A DNA stretch of 64,000 nt from Candidatus Melainabacteria bacterium SSGW_16 (GCA_004769085.1 DUDS01000032.1:62001-126000); one strand, 5' to 3'; shown: positions 35,225 through 44,820, counted from the first letter of the stretch. Program-made: numbers and translations. The notes: generated by a model not told the origin, from the letters alone.

Positions 35225-37981
35225 ATGACTTTAAGTGACAACATTAATCTTCTTGGAAGCTTACTAGGAGAAGTGATTTCAGAACACGCCGGAAAAGATA
35301 TATTTAATATTGTTGAAAGGCTAAGGAAAACCAGCAAAGAATTAAGAAAAAAAACATCACTAATAGAACATTCTGAAATTGCAAATATAATACAAGATTT
35401 AGATACCTGTACCTTAGCAAGTGTAATTAAAGCATTTACTGTATATTTCCATTTGGTAAATGAAGCAGAAAAAATTGAGATTATAAAAGTAAATAAAGAA
35501 CGTGAATTAGTTTCTACATATGATAAGCCAAAGAAGGAATCAATTCTTGAAGCAATTCATTCTATGAAACTTGAAGGGATGACAACTGAAGAATTACAAA
35601 CCATAATAAAAAATCTCAATATTGAACCAGTGTTTACTGCACATCCTACAGAAGCTAAAAAGTTAGATGTAATATCAGCATTAAATAGAATATCTTTATT
35701 AATCTTTAACTACCAAATGAAGGAGCTCACGCTTAAGGAAAAGAAAGATTTAATAGCAGAAATTAAAAGACAAATGACCTTACTTTGGTTAACTGATGAA
35801 TTAAGGTATGTATTACCTACAGTACAAGAAGAAGCTGAAAGTATTTTATATTTTCTTGGTAAGACTTTTTTCCCCTTAATAGCAACGTTACATACTGACT
35901 TGAAATATGCACTTGACCTATATTATCCCAATTGCCAGTTCAATATCCCACCAATCCTTAAAGGTGGCTCATGGGTTGGTGGAGACCGTGATGGCAATCC
36001 AAATGTATCACTTGAAACCACAAAAAATATTATGATACTTCAAGCCTCTACAATTTTAAAAAAATATATTGAACAAATTAAAGTTCTTATAGATGAGTTA
36101 AGTATTGTAATTGATGCTAGTGAAGAATTAATCAGCTCAATTCAAGAAGATTTAAAAGTAATTAATTTAGATACTAAAATTAAAGAGTTATACAAAAATG
36201 AGCCCTTTAGGATAAAGTTTTTGCTCATTGAAGAAAAACTAAAAAATACTTTGATTGATATAGAGGTTACTTCAAAGACATCAAAAGATGTCATATATAA
36301 TAATCCAAGTGACTTTCTCAAAGATTTAAATCTAGTAACAAAGAGTTTAATTAAATCAAATGTTTCTGTGATTGTAAATAGCGGAACATTAGCTAACCTT
36401 ATTTTACAAGTAAAAACCTTTGGCTTTCATTTTGTTGAACTAGATATAAGGCAACACAGTGATGAACATGAAACAGTGGTTGACGAGATTCTTTCTTACG
36501 CAGGAAGTTTATCCCATTCTTATAAAAAACTAAGTGAGCCTCAAAAAATAAAATTACTCACAGAATTATTAATCAAACCACAAAATATAGATTCAAAGAG
36601 TATTAAACTATCTGATAACAGCAAAAAAGTTTTTGAGGTATTTAAACTTATTAAAGATATGCATCAAAGAATCAGTGCTGACTGCATAAGATGTTACATC
36701 ATAAGCTTTACACATGAAGTAAGTGATTTATTAGAGGTTTTGTTTTTAGCTAAAGAAGCTGAACTAATTAAAATACTCCTAGAAAATGGTGAGATTATAG
36801 TAAAAAGTGAGATTGATATAGTCCCTTTATTTGAAACCTTAGAAGATTTAAGAGGTGCTCCACTACTTCTTGAGAATCTATTTACTAATCTTATTTACTC
36901 AAAGCAGTTGCATTCTCGAAATAATTTTCAGGAAATAATGCTTGGCTATTCAGATAGTAATAAAGACAGTGGATATTTAGCTGCAAATATCGGTTTGTTT
37001 AATGCGCAGATAAATATGATTGATGTTTGTAAAAAACATAATATAAAATGGCGATTCTTTCATGGTCGTGGAGGAAGTATAGGCCGAGGTGGGGGGCAAG
37101 CAGGAAAAGCAATACAAGCTCTTCCTTATAGTAGTGTAGGAGGACAATTCCGATTTACCGAGCAAGGAGAAGTACTTTCTTCTAGATATTCTTTAGCAGA
37201 ATTAGCACATCGCCATCTTGAAACTATTTCTAATGCAATCCTACTTGTAAGTTCTAGGAAAAAGAACTCTTTAAAAGACTTTGACCAAGAGTGGTTAAAA
37301 ATAATTAGTAGCTTGGCTGAGATTTCATGTAGGCATTACAGAAAATTAGTTTATGAAGATATAGACTTTTGGAATTTCTATACTCAATTAACACCAATTC
37401 AATTTATAAGTCAGTTAAGAATAGGTTCACGTCCAACAAGCAGATTAAATATTGGTAGGATAGAAGATTTGCGTGCTATACCCTGGGTATTTAGCTGGAC
37501 CCAAACAAGGATAATGCTGCCTACTTGGTACGGTGTAGGGACTGCATTAAACGAAATCGGCATCCATGATAACAGATTTGATTCTCTCCAAAAAATGTAC
37601 AATAATTGGTCTTTTTTTAGAACGCTAATTAATAATTGTCAAACTGCTTTAGCAAAAGCTGATATGAACACTGCAAGTCAGTATGTTGCATTCGTTGAGC
37701 CAGCTACATTGGGCGAAAGAATTTTTGGAAATATAATCAAAGAATATGAACTGACTTGTAAAATGATACTTGAAATTACAAATCAAGAACAACTTCTTGA
37801 AATTGCACCAGTCATCCAAAAATCCATCAGCCTAAGAAATCCTTATACTGACCCTCTAAACTATATTCAAGTTGAATTATTGAGAAGATTAAAGCAGTCT
37901 AACGAAAAGATAAATGAGTTGAACCCAGCAATCCTTGCAAGCATAAATGGAGTAGCTGCAGCAATGCAAGAGACTGGTTAG
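35225..37981 (+). CDS. ppc: Phosphoenolpyruvate carboxylase
   Basis: A 918-residue PEP carboxylase, making oxaloacetate from PEP and bicarbonate to refill the TCA pool. Catalytic landmarks: FTAHPTEAKK near residue 138, GGSWVGGDRDGNPNV near 250, GYSDSNKDSGY, FHGRGGSIGRGGG near 611, TEQGEVLSSRY, and the end NGVAAAMQETG in place of the usual GIAAGMRNTG. I chose the ATG at 35225, preceded by GAGG at 7 nt, over an in-frame TTG at 35213. It starts 1 nt after the stop of the DUF2490 fragment. The family and completeness are clear. Confidence 0.95.
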   Translation: MTLSDNINLLGSLLGEVISEHAGKDIFNIVERLRKTSKELRKKTSLIEHSEIANIIQDLDTCTLASVIKAFTVYFHLVNEAEKIEIIKVNKERELVSTYDKPKKESILEAIHSMKLEGMTTEELQTIIKNLNIEPVFTAHPTEAKKLDVISALNRISLLIFNYQMKELTLKEKKDLIAEIKRQMTLLWLTDELRYVLPTVQEEAESILYFLGKTFFPLIATLHTDLKYALDLYYPNCQFNIPPILKGGSWVGGDRDGNPNVSLETTKNIMILQASTILKKYIEQIKVLIDELSIVIDASEELISSIQEDLKVINLDTKIKELYKNEPFRIKFLLIEEKLKNTLIDIEVTSKTSKDVIYNNPSDFLKDLNLVTKSLIKSNVSVIVNSGTLANLILQVKTFGFHFVELDIRQHSDEHETVVDEILSYAGSLSHSYKKLSEPQKIKLLTELLIKPQNIDSKSIKLSDNSKKVFEVFKLIKDMHQRISADCIRCYIISFTHEVSDLLEVLFLAKEAELIKILLENGEIIVKSEIDIVPLFETLEDLRGAPLLLENLFTNLIYSKQLHSRNNFQEIMLGYSDSNKDSGYLAANIGLFNAQINMIDVCKKHNIKWRFFHGRGGSIGRGGGQAGKAIQALPYSSVGGQFRFTEQGEVLSSRYSLAELAHRHLETISNAILLVSSRKKNSLKDFDQEWLKIISSLAEISCRHYRKLVYEDIDFWNFYTQLTPIQFISQLRIGSRPTSRLNIGRIEDLRAIPWVFSWTQTRIMLPTWYGVGTALNEIGIHDNRFDSLQKMYNNWSFFRTLINNCQTALAKADMNTASQYVAFVEPATLGERIFGNIIKEYELTCKMILEITNQEQLLEIAPVIQKSISLRNPYTDPLNYIQVELLRRLKQSNEKINELNPAILASINGVAAAMQETG

Positions 37982-38115
37982 CTTTCTTATTTTCAATCAG
38001 CTTTATACATATATAAGAGCTTTTTGTTTATTAATTTTACTCCTTCAAATCCAAACCTAGTTAGAAGAAAAATGCTTATGCACCCAAAGCTAATTTCAAT
38101 GGGCTTTTGAAAAAT

Positions 38116-38195
38116 GAAAAACCCCATTAGTTAAGATTACTCGAACTTGTATTATCCAAGAAAAGCCTTATATTTTTAGGAAAGTTGCTTAGTTT
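38116..38195. repeat. Interspersed repeat copy B
   Basis: Copy without the GC insert: AACCCCATTAGTTAAG, CTCGAACTTGTAT, then CCTTATATTTTTAGGAAAG and TTGCTT. It lies between the ends of the PEP carboxylase gene and the convergent secreted protein gene. Confidence 0.65.
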
Positions 38196-38206
38196 AACTA
38201 CTGTTA

Positions 38207-39034
38207 CTATTTTTCAGACTTAAGTAAAAGCCCTAATTCTTCGAGAATCTTGTTTTTGCAGATTATTGCTTCATCCATTTTTTTCTTTGCTATATCACGA
38301 AATAAGACTCCTTCATTATTTCTACTTTTATCATTTTTTAGAGCTTTAATTGCCTTCCTGTCATTAGTAGTGGCACATTCAAGATTTCTAAGAATTGTTC
38401 TTTTTGATTCATTGCTTGCATTGTGAATAACCGATTCAACTTTAAAATCAACATTTTTAAACTCTTTTAAGAAGCTCAAAGAATTTTCTATATTCTTTAC
38501 AGCAGTCTCATCTTCAAATTCTTTTATATGTTCAAGAGCTCTGTTCTCATTAGATAAGGCTGCATCTATTTTAGTAATCAAAGGATTTTCCGGTAGACAA
38601 CAAACTGAATAATCTACTACGCTCAAATCACAGGACAAACTTTTTCCATTGCCGACTCGCCCACATAAAGTATTTGCTTCTCCGTAACAATCTGACTCCC
38701 CTCCTCCTGTAAAAGTAACTTTTTTCGTTGTACAGTTAACTGAGTAAGAAATAGTCAAGTCATTCAAATCATCCCCTAAACTATCACCAAAAGAAATTGC
38801 ATCTTTTTCATGTTTTTTTACTGGGCAGCATGTAATTGATTTCCCATCTACACTGCAACCGTTAGGATAACTCGGATCAGTAATTGAACCTGCAAGCCTG
38901 GAGTCACAACTCGTGGGCAAAGTAGTATTAGGCAGTGGATTTGCTCCGCTGCTTGAGGATGATTGTCCAATAGCTTGTAAGTTAATAAACAACAAAGACA
39001 CAACAATCAAAACTAATAATAGAAATCTTTTCAT
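38207..39034 (-). CDS. Secreted Cys-rich helical protein
   Basis: A 275-residue exported protein with a signal peptide ending near LQAIGQ (about residue 23) and a Ser/Pro-rich start. The middle has paired cysteines: C43, C59 and C68/C69 in GKSITCCPVKK, and later DYSVCCLPEN, a repeated CC-P pattern. The last 120 residues are helical (NENRALEHIKEFEDETAVKN onwards) and resemble the tail of 34221-34745. No known family is recognised. It converges on ppc and is one of the secreted protein genes flanked by the interspersed repeat. Confidence 0.6.
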   Translation of the reverse strand: MKRFLLLVLIVVSLLFINLQAIGQSSSSSGANPLPNTTLPTSCDSRLAGSITDPSYPNGCSVDGKSITCCPVKKHEKDAISFGDSLGDDLNDLTISYSVNCTTKKVTFTGGGESDCYGEANTLCGRVGNGKSLSCDLSVVDYSVCCLPENPLITKIDAALSNENRALEHIKEFEDETAVKNIENSLSFLKEFKNVDFKVESVIHNASNESKRTILRNLECATTNDRKAIKALKNDKSRNNEGVLFRDIAKKKMDEAIICKNKILEELGLLLKSEK

Positions 39035-39081
39035 ATAAAAATATTATAACCAGTCTAACTAAATTGTCCAATTTAATAATG

Positions 39082-39115
39082 AAAAACTCTCCCCTAGTTA
39101 AGGAAGTTCGAATTA
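39082..39115. repeat. Interspersed repeat copy, left part only
   Basis: A short copy, AACTCTCCCCTAGTTAAGG then AAGTTCGAATT, matching only the left part of the family. It lies in the 265-nt gap upstream of egtB, which otherwise holds nothing recognisable. Confidence 0.6.
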
Positions 39116-39299
39116 AAATTTTCTTAACCAAGGATTTTTGTGAATGTAGCTTAAAAATTGTGTATTTAAAACCATCTTTGTAACTTCTTTTGTTAAATTA
39201 ATTAAAACAAACCAGATCAACACTTTACAGGAATAAAATAGTAGATTGTAATTCCTTTTTTATTAAATAATAAGGATAGAAATTAAAAAGGAGAAAGCT

Positions 39300-40613
39300 A
39301 TTAAATCAAAATTTGAAAATACCATTACAAAAACAGAAAACAAAAAAGAGTTAGGTGCCTTGTTAATTAACTCTTTTAAATCAATAAGAGATCTCACTGA
39401 AGAGCTTTGTAAACCTCTTGAAATTGAGGATTATGTGATTCAAACAATGGAAGATGTAAGTCCCCCGAAGTGGCACCTTGGGCATACGAATTGGTTTTTT
39501 GAAACTTTTGTACTACAAAAATTCAAACCAAATTATAAGGTATATAACAACACTTTTAATTTTATTTTTAACTCTTATTATGAAACCATTGGTCATAGAG
39601 TACAGAGGGGAAAACGTGGTATGTTATCAAGACCAACAGTAAAAGAAGTATATGAATATCGCAGACATATCAATGATCAAGTTATTGAACTTATAGAAAC
39701 TGCTAATGACAAAGTTCAAACACAAATTGCGAACATTGTTGAGCTTGGTTTAAATCATGAACAACAACATCAGGAATTACTCTTAACTGACATTAAAAAT
39801 ATTTTTGCATGTAACCCATTAAAACCAGTTTATATCAAATCAAATCCAGCTCCAGATCTCTTAAATAAAGAGATTAAATCAGAATACGTAGACTTTAAGG
39901 GAGGCGTTTATGAAATCGGACATAGGAATAACGGGTTTGCATTTGATAATGAATCTCCAAGGCATAAGATATTTATTGAAGATTTTAAATTACAAACCAG
40001 ATTAACTACAAACGGTGAATATCTGGAATTTATTAATGACGGGGGGTATTTGGATCACAGGCTTTGGCTTTCAGATGGCTGGGAAAAGGTTCACTGCGAA
40101 AATTGGACATGTCCACTCTACTGGAAAAAGGAAGATAATGAATGGTTCAATATGACATTATTCGGCATGCGAAAACTAGTCTTATCTGAACCAATTTGCC
40201 ATATAAGTTATTACGAAGCAGATGCTTATTCAAAATGGTCAAAAAAACGGTTACTAACTGAATTGGAATGGGAAGTAGCCGCAAGTATTAGTCTTAAAGA
40301 AGACATAAGTGGTAATTTCTTAGAAAGCAGACATTTTCACCCTGTTCCACTCCAAAAGTCAGAAAAAAAATTACACCAAATGTTTGGAGATGTCTGGGAG
40401 TGGACTAATAGTAGCTATCTGGCATATCCTGGTTATAAACAACCTAATGGTGTTTTTGGTGAATATAATGGAAAGTTTATGAGCAATCAAATGGTTCTAA
40501 AAGGCGGTTCTTGTGTTACACCAAAAGATCACATTAGAACAAGTTATCGTAATTTCCTTCAGCCTGAAAAACAGTGGCAATTTAGTGGAATTCGTTTAGC
40601 ATATAGTTTGTAA
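39300..40613 (+). CDS. egtB: Ergothioneine sulfoxide synthase EgtB, probable ATT start
   Basis: The iron enzyme that joins a thiol donor to hercynine with O2 in ergothioneine synthesis. The N-terminal DinB-like part has HLGH (59-62) and HEQQH (153-157), the expected iron-ligand region. The C-terminal formylglycine-enzyme-like domain has FGDVWEWTNSSYLAYPGY, VLKGGSCVTP and SGIRLAYSL. The only ATG-type starts are too late. The frame is open further upstream, and the best ribosome site, AAGGAG at 39288-39293, points to ATT at 39300, giving 437 residues; a TTG at 39360 is the alternative. It is followed 11 nt later by egtD. Confidence 0.88.
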   Translation: MKSKFENTITKTENKKELGALLINSFKSIRDLTEELCKPLEIEDYVIQTMEDVSPPKWHLGHTNWFFETFVLQKFKPNYKVYNNTFNFIFNSYYETIGHRVQRGKRGMLSRPTVKEVYEYRRHINDQVIELIETANDKVQTQIANIVELGLNHEQQHQELLLTDIKNIFACNPLKPVYIKSNPAPDLLNKEIKSEYVDFKGGVYEIGHRNNGFAFDNESPRHKIFIEDFKLQTRLTTNGEYLEFINDGGYLDHRLWLSDGWEKVHCENWTCPLYWKKEDNEWFNMTLFGMRKLVLSEPICHISYYEADAYSKWSKKRLLTELEWEVAASISLKEDISGNFLESRHFHPVPLQKSEKKLHQMFGDVWEWTNSSYLAYPGYKQPNGVFGEYNGKFMSNQMVLKGGSCVTPKDHIRTSYRNFLQPEKQWQFSGIRLAYSL

Positions 40614-40624
40614 AAGGAGCAAAA

Positions 40625-41632
40625 ATGATTTGTACATATAAAGTGCTAGAACAAGACGATATTGGAAAGGCACTGGAAACTAGAGAGGTGCTTGCACTTG
40701 ATATTTTGCTTGGTTTATCTGAATATCCCAAAAAGATTTCTCCAAAGTATTTATATGACAAAGAAGGTAGCCTGATATTCAAGCACATTTGTGATTTAGA
40801 AGAATATTACCTGACGAGATGTGAGTTTGAAATTTTAGAAACCTATAAAGATGAGATTTGTCAATTAGTCTCTGGGCAACCATTTAATTTAATTGAACTT
40901 GGAGCTGGTGATGGACGCAAAACAAGTGTTATTTTAAAACACTTCTTAGAATTAAAATTAAACTTTCGATATATCCCTATTGATATCTCTGAACCATCAA
41001 TGCAAGAACTTATTCAATCACTAAAAAACAAACTTCCTGAGGTAGAAACATATGGTCTTGTATCTGAATATTTCAATGGGATTAAATGGCTTGGTAAAAA
41101 AGAAAAAAGAAAAAATATGATTTTATTCTTAGGATCAAATATTGGCAACTTTAGCAAATCAAAATCCTACGTATTTTTAAGAAGTTTATGGAACTCACTA
41201 AATCATGGAGATATAGTCCTGATTGGTTTTGATTTAAAAAAAGATATTGATTTGATGTTAAAAGCTTATAATGATTCAAAGGGATTAACAAGTAAATTCA
41301 ATCTTAATTTGCTTAAACGTATTAATTACGAACTTAATGGCAATTTTGCTCTTGACAAATTTAGACATTTTTCAAATTATGATGTTTACTCAGGAGCAAT
41401 TGAAAGTTATCTTGTAAGTCTTGAAAAACAAACAGTTCTTTTAAAAGAACTTGAGCAATCTTTCTCATTTGATGATTGGGAAGCAATCCACACAGAATAT
41501 TCATATAAATATCTTGAATCAGATATTAAATCATTAGCTAAGGAAACCGGCTTCATTATTGAAACACAGTTTTACGATTCAAAGAAATATTTCGTTGATT
41601 CTGTTTGGAGGGTTAATAAGTTGAATTTATAA
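40625..41632 (+). CDS. egtD: Histidine N-alpha-methyltransferase EgtD
   Basis: A 335-residue SAM-dependent enzyme that trimethylates histidine to hercynine, the first step of ergothioneine synthesis. Family landmarks: SPKYLYDKEGSLIFKHICDL, EEYYLTRCEFEIL, the SAM loop LIELGAGDGRKT (about 93-104) and LFLGSNIGNF. AAAAGGAGC lies just before the ATG. With egtB it forms the minimal two-gene pathway; egtA, egtC and egtE are not nearby, which is common in bacteria that use cysteine directly, but the thiol donor here is not known. Confidence 0.93.
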   Translation: MICTYKVLEQDDIGKALETREVLALDILLGLSEYPKKISPKYLYDKEGSLIFKHICDLEEYYLTRCEFEILETYKDEICQLVSGQPFNLIELGAGDGRKTSVILKHFLELKLNFRYIPIDISEPSMQELIQSLKNKLPEVETYGLVSEYFNGIKWLGKKEKRKNMILFLGSNIGNFSKSKSYVFLRSLWNSLNHGDIVLIGFDLKKDIDLMLKAYNDSKGLTSKFNLNLLKRINYELNGNFALDKFRHFSNYDVYSGAIESYLVSLEKQTVLLKELEQSFSFDDWEAIHTEYSYKYLESDIKSLAKETGFIIETQFYDSKKYFVDSVWRVNKLNL

Positions 41633-41715
41633 AAAACCCCTAGTTTCCGCCAAAGGACGGACCTGTTTTTGGCGAGAAGTTTGCTTTATATTACAGCGTC
41701 AGATTTCGTTTATCA
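41633..41715. repeat. Interspersed repeat copy C with worn GC palindrome
   Basis: Starts right after egtD with AACCCCTAGTTTCCGCC, then AAAGGACGGACC, TTTTTGGCGAGAAG, TTGCTT and CAGCGTCAGATTT. The palindrome is decayed. It shares the right end CAGCGTCAGATTT with copy F. Confidence 0.65.
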
Positions 41716-41831
41716 CACACAGCCCCTAATTTTCCACAAAATCACTAGTAGGGTCTTGCTCTAGGACTATTTACTCTGTTATACTTTTAGCTAATTTTAC
41801 CAAAGTAGGTATTTTAAGTAGCAGGTTATTT

Positions 41832-43355
41832 GTGAGAACAAATGCATCACATACTGTATATGGAGCTGGTTTGCCAAAGCATACTGGCTATAGGAGATTT
41901 CATGACCAAGGTGTTTTAGAACAGGCTAGTGATGCTATTAATAATCTACAGCATCCACAGGATTCAGATCTTTTCACTCGTAGAACTGGAATAAAAGTTG
42001 GTGGATTAGCACTACTTGGCTTAATGTTAGATCGTCTAGGAATAGGTACAAATAGTACTGCTAGAGCGGCTGAAACTACCAGCAGAACTAGACAAACAGA
42101 GTATATTGGTCCACTTAATACTCGAGTTAGTGATCCGGGAATTTCTATGATATTGGTTGTTACTAGTGGTGGTCTAAGTAAGTGGGATACTTTTTCGCCA
42201 CTTTCTGAAACTAGAGGAGCAAACCCTTCATTTATCGGTCCATTTTCAGAGGAGCGTACTTCGCTTCGTGGAGAAACAGTAAACTTTACGGAAGCTATTC
42301 CAAAATTAGCTAGGCAAATGCATAGAATGACGTTAATTAAAAGTTTATTTCATGACAATATTCAATTGGACCACAATTTGACAACAGCTGCAATGTTCAC
42401 TGGTAATCATATGACACAAAATCCTATGGACTCTTATGCTCCTCCAGTTACCCCTCCTCCATTTATAGAACTTGCCGACATGCTATCTAACAGCAACCCA
42501 AATGTTTATGCACTTCTTCATTTCAATGAAGGACCTTTTAGATTTCAAGGGGGAAGATATGGATCACACCCACACCCATTTTCGGGGTTGTATCATAATC
42601 ATAGGCATACGATTTACTCACAATATAACACTGCAAATGGTGCCTTTAACCGCACTCAGAATAATGGGGGTGATATAGCCAGGTACAGATCCAGACGCCC
42701 GCTTCTTGAAGTATTTGACAATGATCCCAAACATAGACCGTTTGGACCTGCAGTAGATAGAGCTATTGCAATAGACAGGCAAGCAGATTTATTTTTAAAT
42801 GGTGACTTTGACAATGCTTTTGATTTAACCAGAGTTCCTGATCGAATCAGGGACAAATTTGGAAAAAATCCTTTTGGAGACTCATTGGTTACAGCTCTTA
42901 GGATGGTTGAAAAGGGAGCAAAAATTATAGTAGTATCTTTCGGTGACTGCGATTTTCATGACCTAATGGAAAGGAATTGCAAAGAATATATGCCTGCATA
43001 TGATCAAGGACTTGCAGCTTTAGTTGAAATGGTTGATATGTTAGATCTTCCAATTGTAGTTGTAGGAACAGATGAATTTAATAGGACACCACGGATAAAT
43101 AATATAATGGGAAGGGATCACTGGGGAGAAGCCAATACAATGGTTCTATCTGGCCGTGGTATACCAAAAGGCAGAGTTATTGGAGGAGTAGATGAAAGGC
43201 ATGGAGTAGCAAACAGACAAAGAATTCCTGCCAAACAAGTACCAGAATTACTTTTAAATCTTTTAGGGTATGCACACTTTGAAATAAATAGTGGGGGTAT
43301 AAGAACCAGGGACAGAACCAAGCCCTCTCCTTTTAATCTAGTAACAGGTTCTTAG
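41832..43355 (+). CDS. DUF1501 Tat-exported protein
   Basis: A 507-residue protein of the DUF1501 family, a sulfatase-like fold often found in Planctomycetes and other bacteria with large secreted proteins. A twin-arginine-type leader is present, DLFTRRTGIKVGGLALLGLM (about residues 47-66), which indicates export folded. Internal signatures are GGLSKWDTFSPL near the start of the domain, SFGDCDFHD and VVGTDEFNRTPRINN, then GRDHWGEANT near the end. The start is GTG at 41832, which leaves a long N-terminal stretch before the leader. It stands alone between repeat copies. Substrate unknown. Confidence 0.85.
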   Translation: MRTNASHTVYGAGLPKHTGYRRFHDQGVLEQASDAINNLQHPQDSDLFTRRTGIKVGGLALLGLMLDRLGIGTNSTARAAETTSRTRQTEYIGPLNTRVSDPGISMILVVTSGGLSKWDTFSPLSETRGANPSFIGPFSEERTSLRGETVNFTEAIPKLARQMHRMTLIKSLFHDNIQLDHNLTTAAMFTGNHMTQNPMDSYAPPVTPPPFIELADMLSNSNPNVYALLHFNEGPFRFQGGRYGSHPHPFSGLYHNHRHTIYSQYNTANGAFNRTQNNGGDIARYRSRRPLLEVFDNDPKHRPFGPAVDRAIAIDRQADLFLNGDFDNAFDLTRVPDRIRDKFGKNPFGDSLVTALRMVEKGAKIIVVSFGDCDFHDLMERNCKEYMPAYDQGLAALVEMVDMLDLPIVVVGTDEFNRTPRINNIMGRDHWGEANTMVLSGRGIPKGRVIGGVDERHGVANRQRIPAKQVPELLLNLLGYAHFEINSGGIRTRDRTKPSPFNLVTGS

Positions 43356-43394
43356 TTTTAAGGACCTGCATAGCAAAGGGTAGTGGTGCAATAT

Positions 43395-43425
43395 GTATAA
43401 AACCTTATATTTTTAGGAAGATGGA
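43395..43425. repeat. Interspersed repeat copy D, right part only
   Basis: AAAACCTTATATTTTTAGG followed by AAGATGG matches the right part of the family. It overlaps the 3' end of the small minus-strand gene 43413-43727. Confidence 0.55.
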
Positions 43426-43727
43426 TTAACGTCTTCGTTTTTCTTGTTCTTAGGATTTGATTTCGTCTTTGTCGCTGTATATGACACACCAGCCATAAGA
43501 CTAGCTATAAAAGCTTCTGCAAGATGTCGATGACAGAAAGACGACATATTAGTGCTTTCTATAATGTTATGGTGACTTGGCTGGCTAGGTTTTAAATCAC
43601 TGGCTTGTGCTGTATTTCTTAGGTCGGTAGACTCTAAAGCATAGATAAAATCCTTAGATACCCCAGTACCATAAGCAGCTAAAGTAGTTGCATAAAATAT
43701 AGACGCCAAGGAGAATTGCAGTTTCAT
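43413..43727 (-). CDS. Hypothetical small protein with leader-like N-terminus
   Basis: A possible 104-residue product. The first 20 residues are weakly hydrophobic and could be a signal peptide; the rest is polar with one Cys-His cluster (SFCHRHLAEAF) and a Lys-rich end. No family was recognised, and there is no ribosome site before the ATG. It lies between two partial copies (D and E) of the interspersed repeat, so it may be a real small gene or sequence carried between repeats. Confidence 0.3.
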   Translation of the reverse strand: MKLQFSLASIFYATTLAAYGTGVSKDFIYALESTDLRNTAQASDLKPSQPSHHNIIESTNMSSFCHRHLAEAFIASLMAGVSYTATKTKSNPKNKKNEDVNPSS

Positions 43728-43831
43728 AAGAATTTTTAATACTTTTCAAGCAATATAACTACATTGCTAAAAAAGAAAAATATGTTCTTGTTTTATTGAA
43801 CTAAGTAATGATAAGTATATCATGGCAATAT

Positions 43832-43925
43832 GAACTCTCTCCCCGTGGCGTATGTCCGCCAAAGGCGGATCCGTCCTTTGGCGGAAAGATTGCTTGATCA
43901 CACAGGGTCGGATTTTGTTTATTGG
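43832..43925. repeat. Interspersed repeat copy E with perfect 11-bp GC palindrome
   Basis: TCCGCCAAAGG at 43855-43865 pairs perfectly with CCTTTGGCGGA at 43875-43885 around a CGGATCCGT centre. It is flanked by ACTCTCTCCCC on the left and GATTGCTTGATCACACAGG and TCGGATTTTGTTTATTG on the right. This is the clearest palindrome of the family and stands out in the AT-rich surroundings. Confidence 0.75.
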
Positions 43926-43945
43926 AAAATGAGAGGATAAAAACT

Positions 43946-44803
43946 TTAATCTATAGGTGCACCTGTCACTTCTGCAGCAGCTCTATCCATATAAACCTCT
44001 ATTTCTGACATGCCCTCTGTAAGCATAGTTGCTGGGCTGTGTGTACTATCTCGAAAACCAACCACCCCATCCATATTTTCATCAAGCTCAATAATCATCC
44101 CAGTTTGAGGTTCTATAAAAATTACTCCTCCGCCAGTAGGATGAACATCGGTTACAGCATGTCCAATATTGTTCATACCATCATGTCTCCAGATTAGGGT
44201 AAACGATGCATCATATCCCTGACCGTCAAGTTCTCTTTCAAGATCACTAGCAAAGTCATCACAATCATAAGTCGTCATGTACGTCATATCTGGCACAGTG
44301 CTCATACTGAGAGCATCCTGAAGCATGGTGTTAAACTCTTCCTTACTTATTGAACAATCACTGCTGCCTGACCACTCAGCATCACAAATACAGTTACCAT
44401 CCATACAGGTACCATGACCTGAACACTTGTTTGGGCAAAGAGTTGAGCAATCATTCCCTGAGTATCCAGGATCACAAATACATTCACCATTACTAGTACA
44501 GAAACCATTATCCGAACAGCTATTTGGGCAGAAAGTGACGAGATTAATTGAGCAATCGCTGCCTGACCACCCCGCATCACAAGAACAGCCTCCAAGAGAA
44601 CGACTACAAAAACCATGACCTGAACAATTATTTGGACAGGAAGTGGTGGTAGGAGTATCATCAGGACAATTACTAACACATACTCCTGGTCCTACATCTG
44701 GAATAGGAGCAAGACTCTGAGCAAATGAATAAAAAGGTAATAATAGGGAGAACAATAACGGGATAAGAAGTAATCTGTTTAAAAAGTAAATGTTATTTTT
44801 CAT
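43946..44803 (-). CDS. Secreted EGF-like repeat protein with Cys-His domain
   Basis: A 285-residue exported protein. The signal peptide (about 1-28) and LAPIPDVGPGVCVSNC start are shared with 34221-34745. Three EGF/tenascin-like modules follow, each with the pattern CPN-x-CS-x-G-x-C, then CxCDxGxSGxDCS (key Cys spacing C-x3-C-x5-C-x4-5-C-x-C-x8-C). The C-terminal domain from about residue 155 is a paralog of the end of 26363-28012: DCDDFA with C181 and GHAVTDVH with H215, then the acidic ELDENMDGVVGFRD. EGF modules usually serve adhesion. A transglutaminase-like or peptidase fold is inferred, not shown. Confidence 0.7.
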   Translation of the reverse strand: MKNNIYFLNRLLLIPLLFSLLLPFYSFAQSLAPIPDVGPGVCVSNCPDDTPTTTSCPNNCSGHGFCSRSLGGCSCDAGWSGSDCSINLVTFCPNSCSDNGFCTSNGECICDPGYSGNDCSTLCPNKCSGHGTCMDGNCICDAEWSGSSDCSISKEEFNTMLQDALSMSTVPDMTYMTTYDCDDFASDLERELDGQGYDASFTLIWRHDGMNNIGHAVTDVHPTGGGVIFIEPQTGMIIELDENMDGVVGFRDSTHSPATMLTEGMSEIEVYMDRAAAEVTGAPID

Positions 44804-44820
44804 TTGGTTATGTATAAATC

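Noticed and set aside
38037..38056. Short motif TCCTTCAAATCCAAA, also seen near 58224 and, changed, near 62015
   Set aside because: Three loose matches in an AT-rich window are not enough to call a regulatory element.
44347..44679. A 110-codon minus-strand frame overlapping the EGF-like repeats
   Set aside because: It is the shifted frame of the Cys codons in the EGF-like gene.
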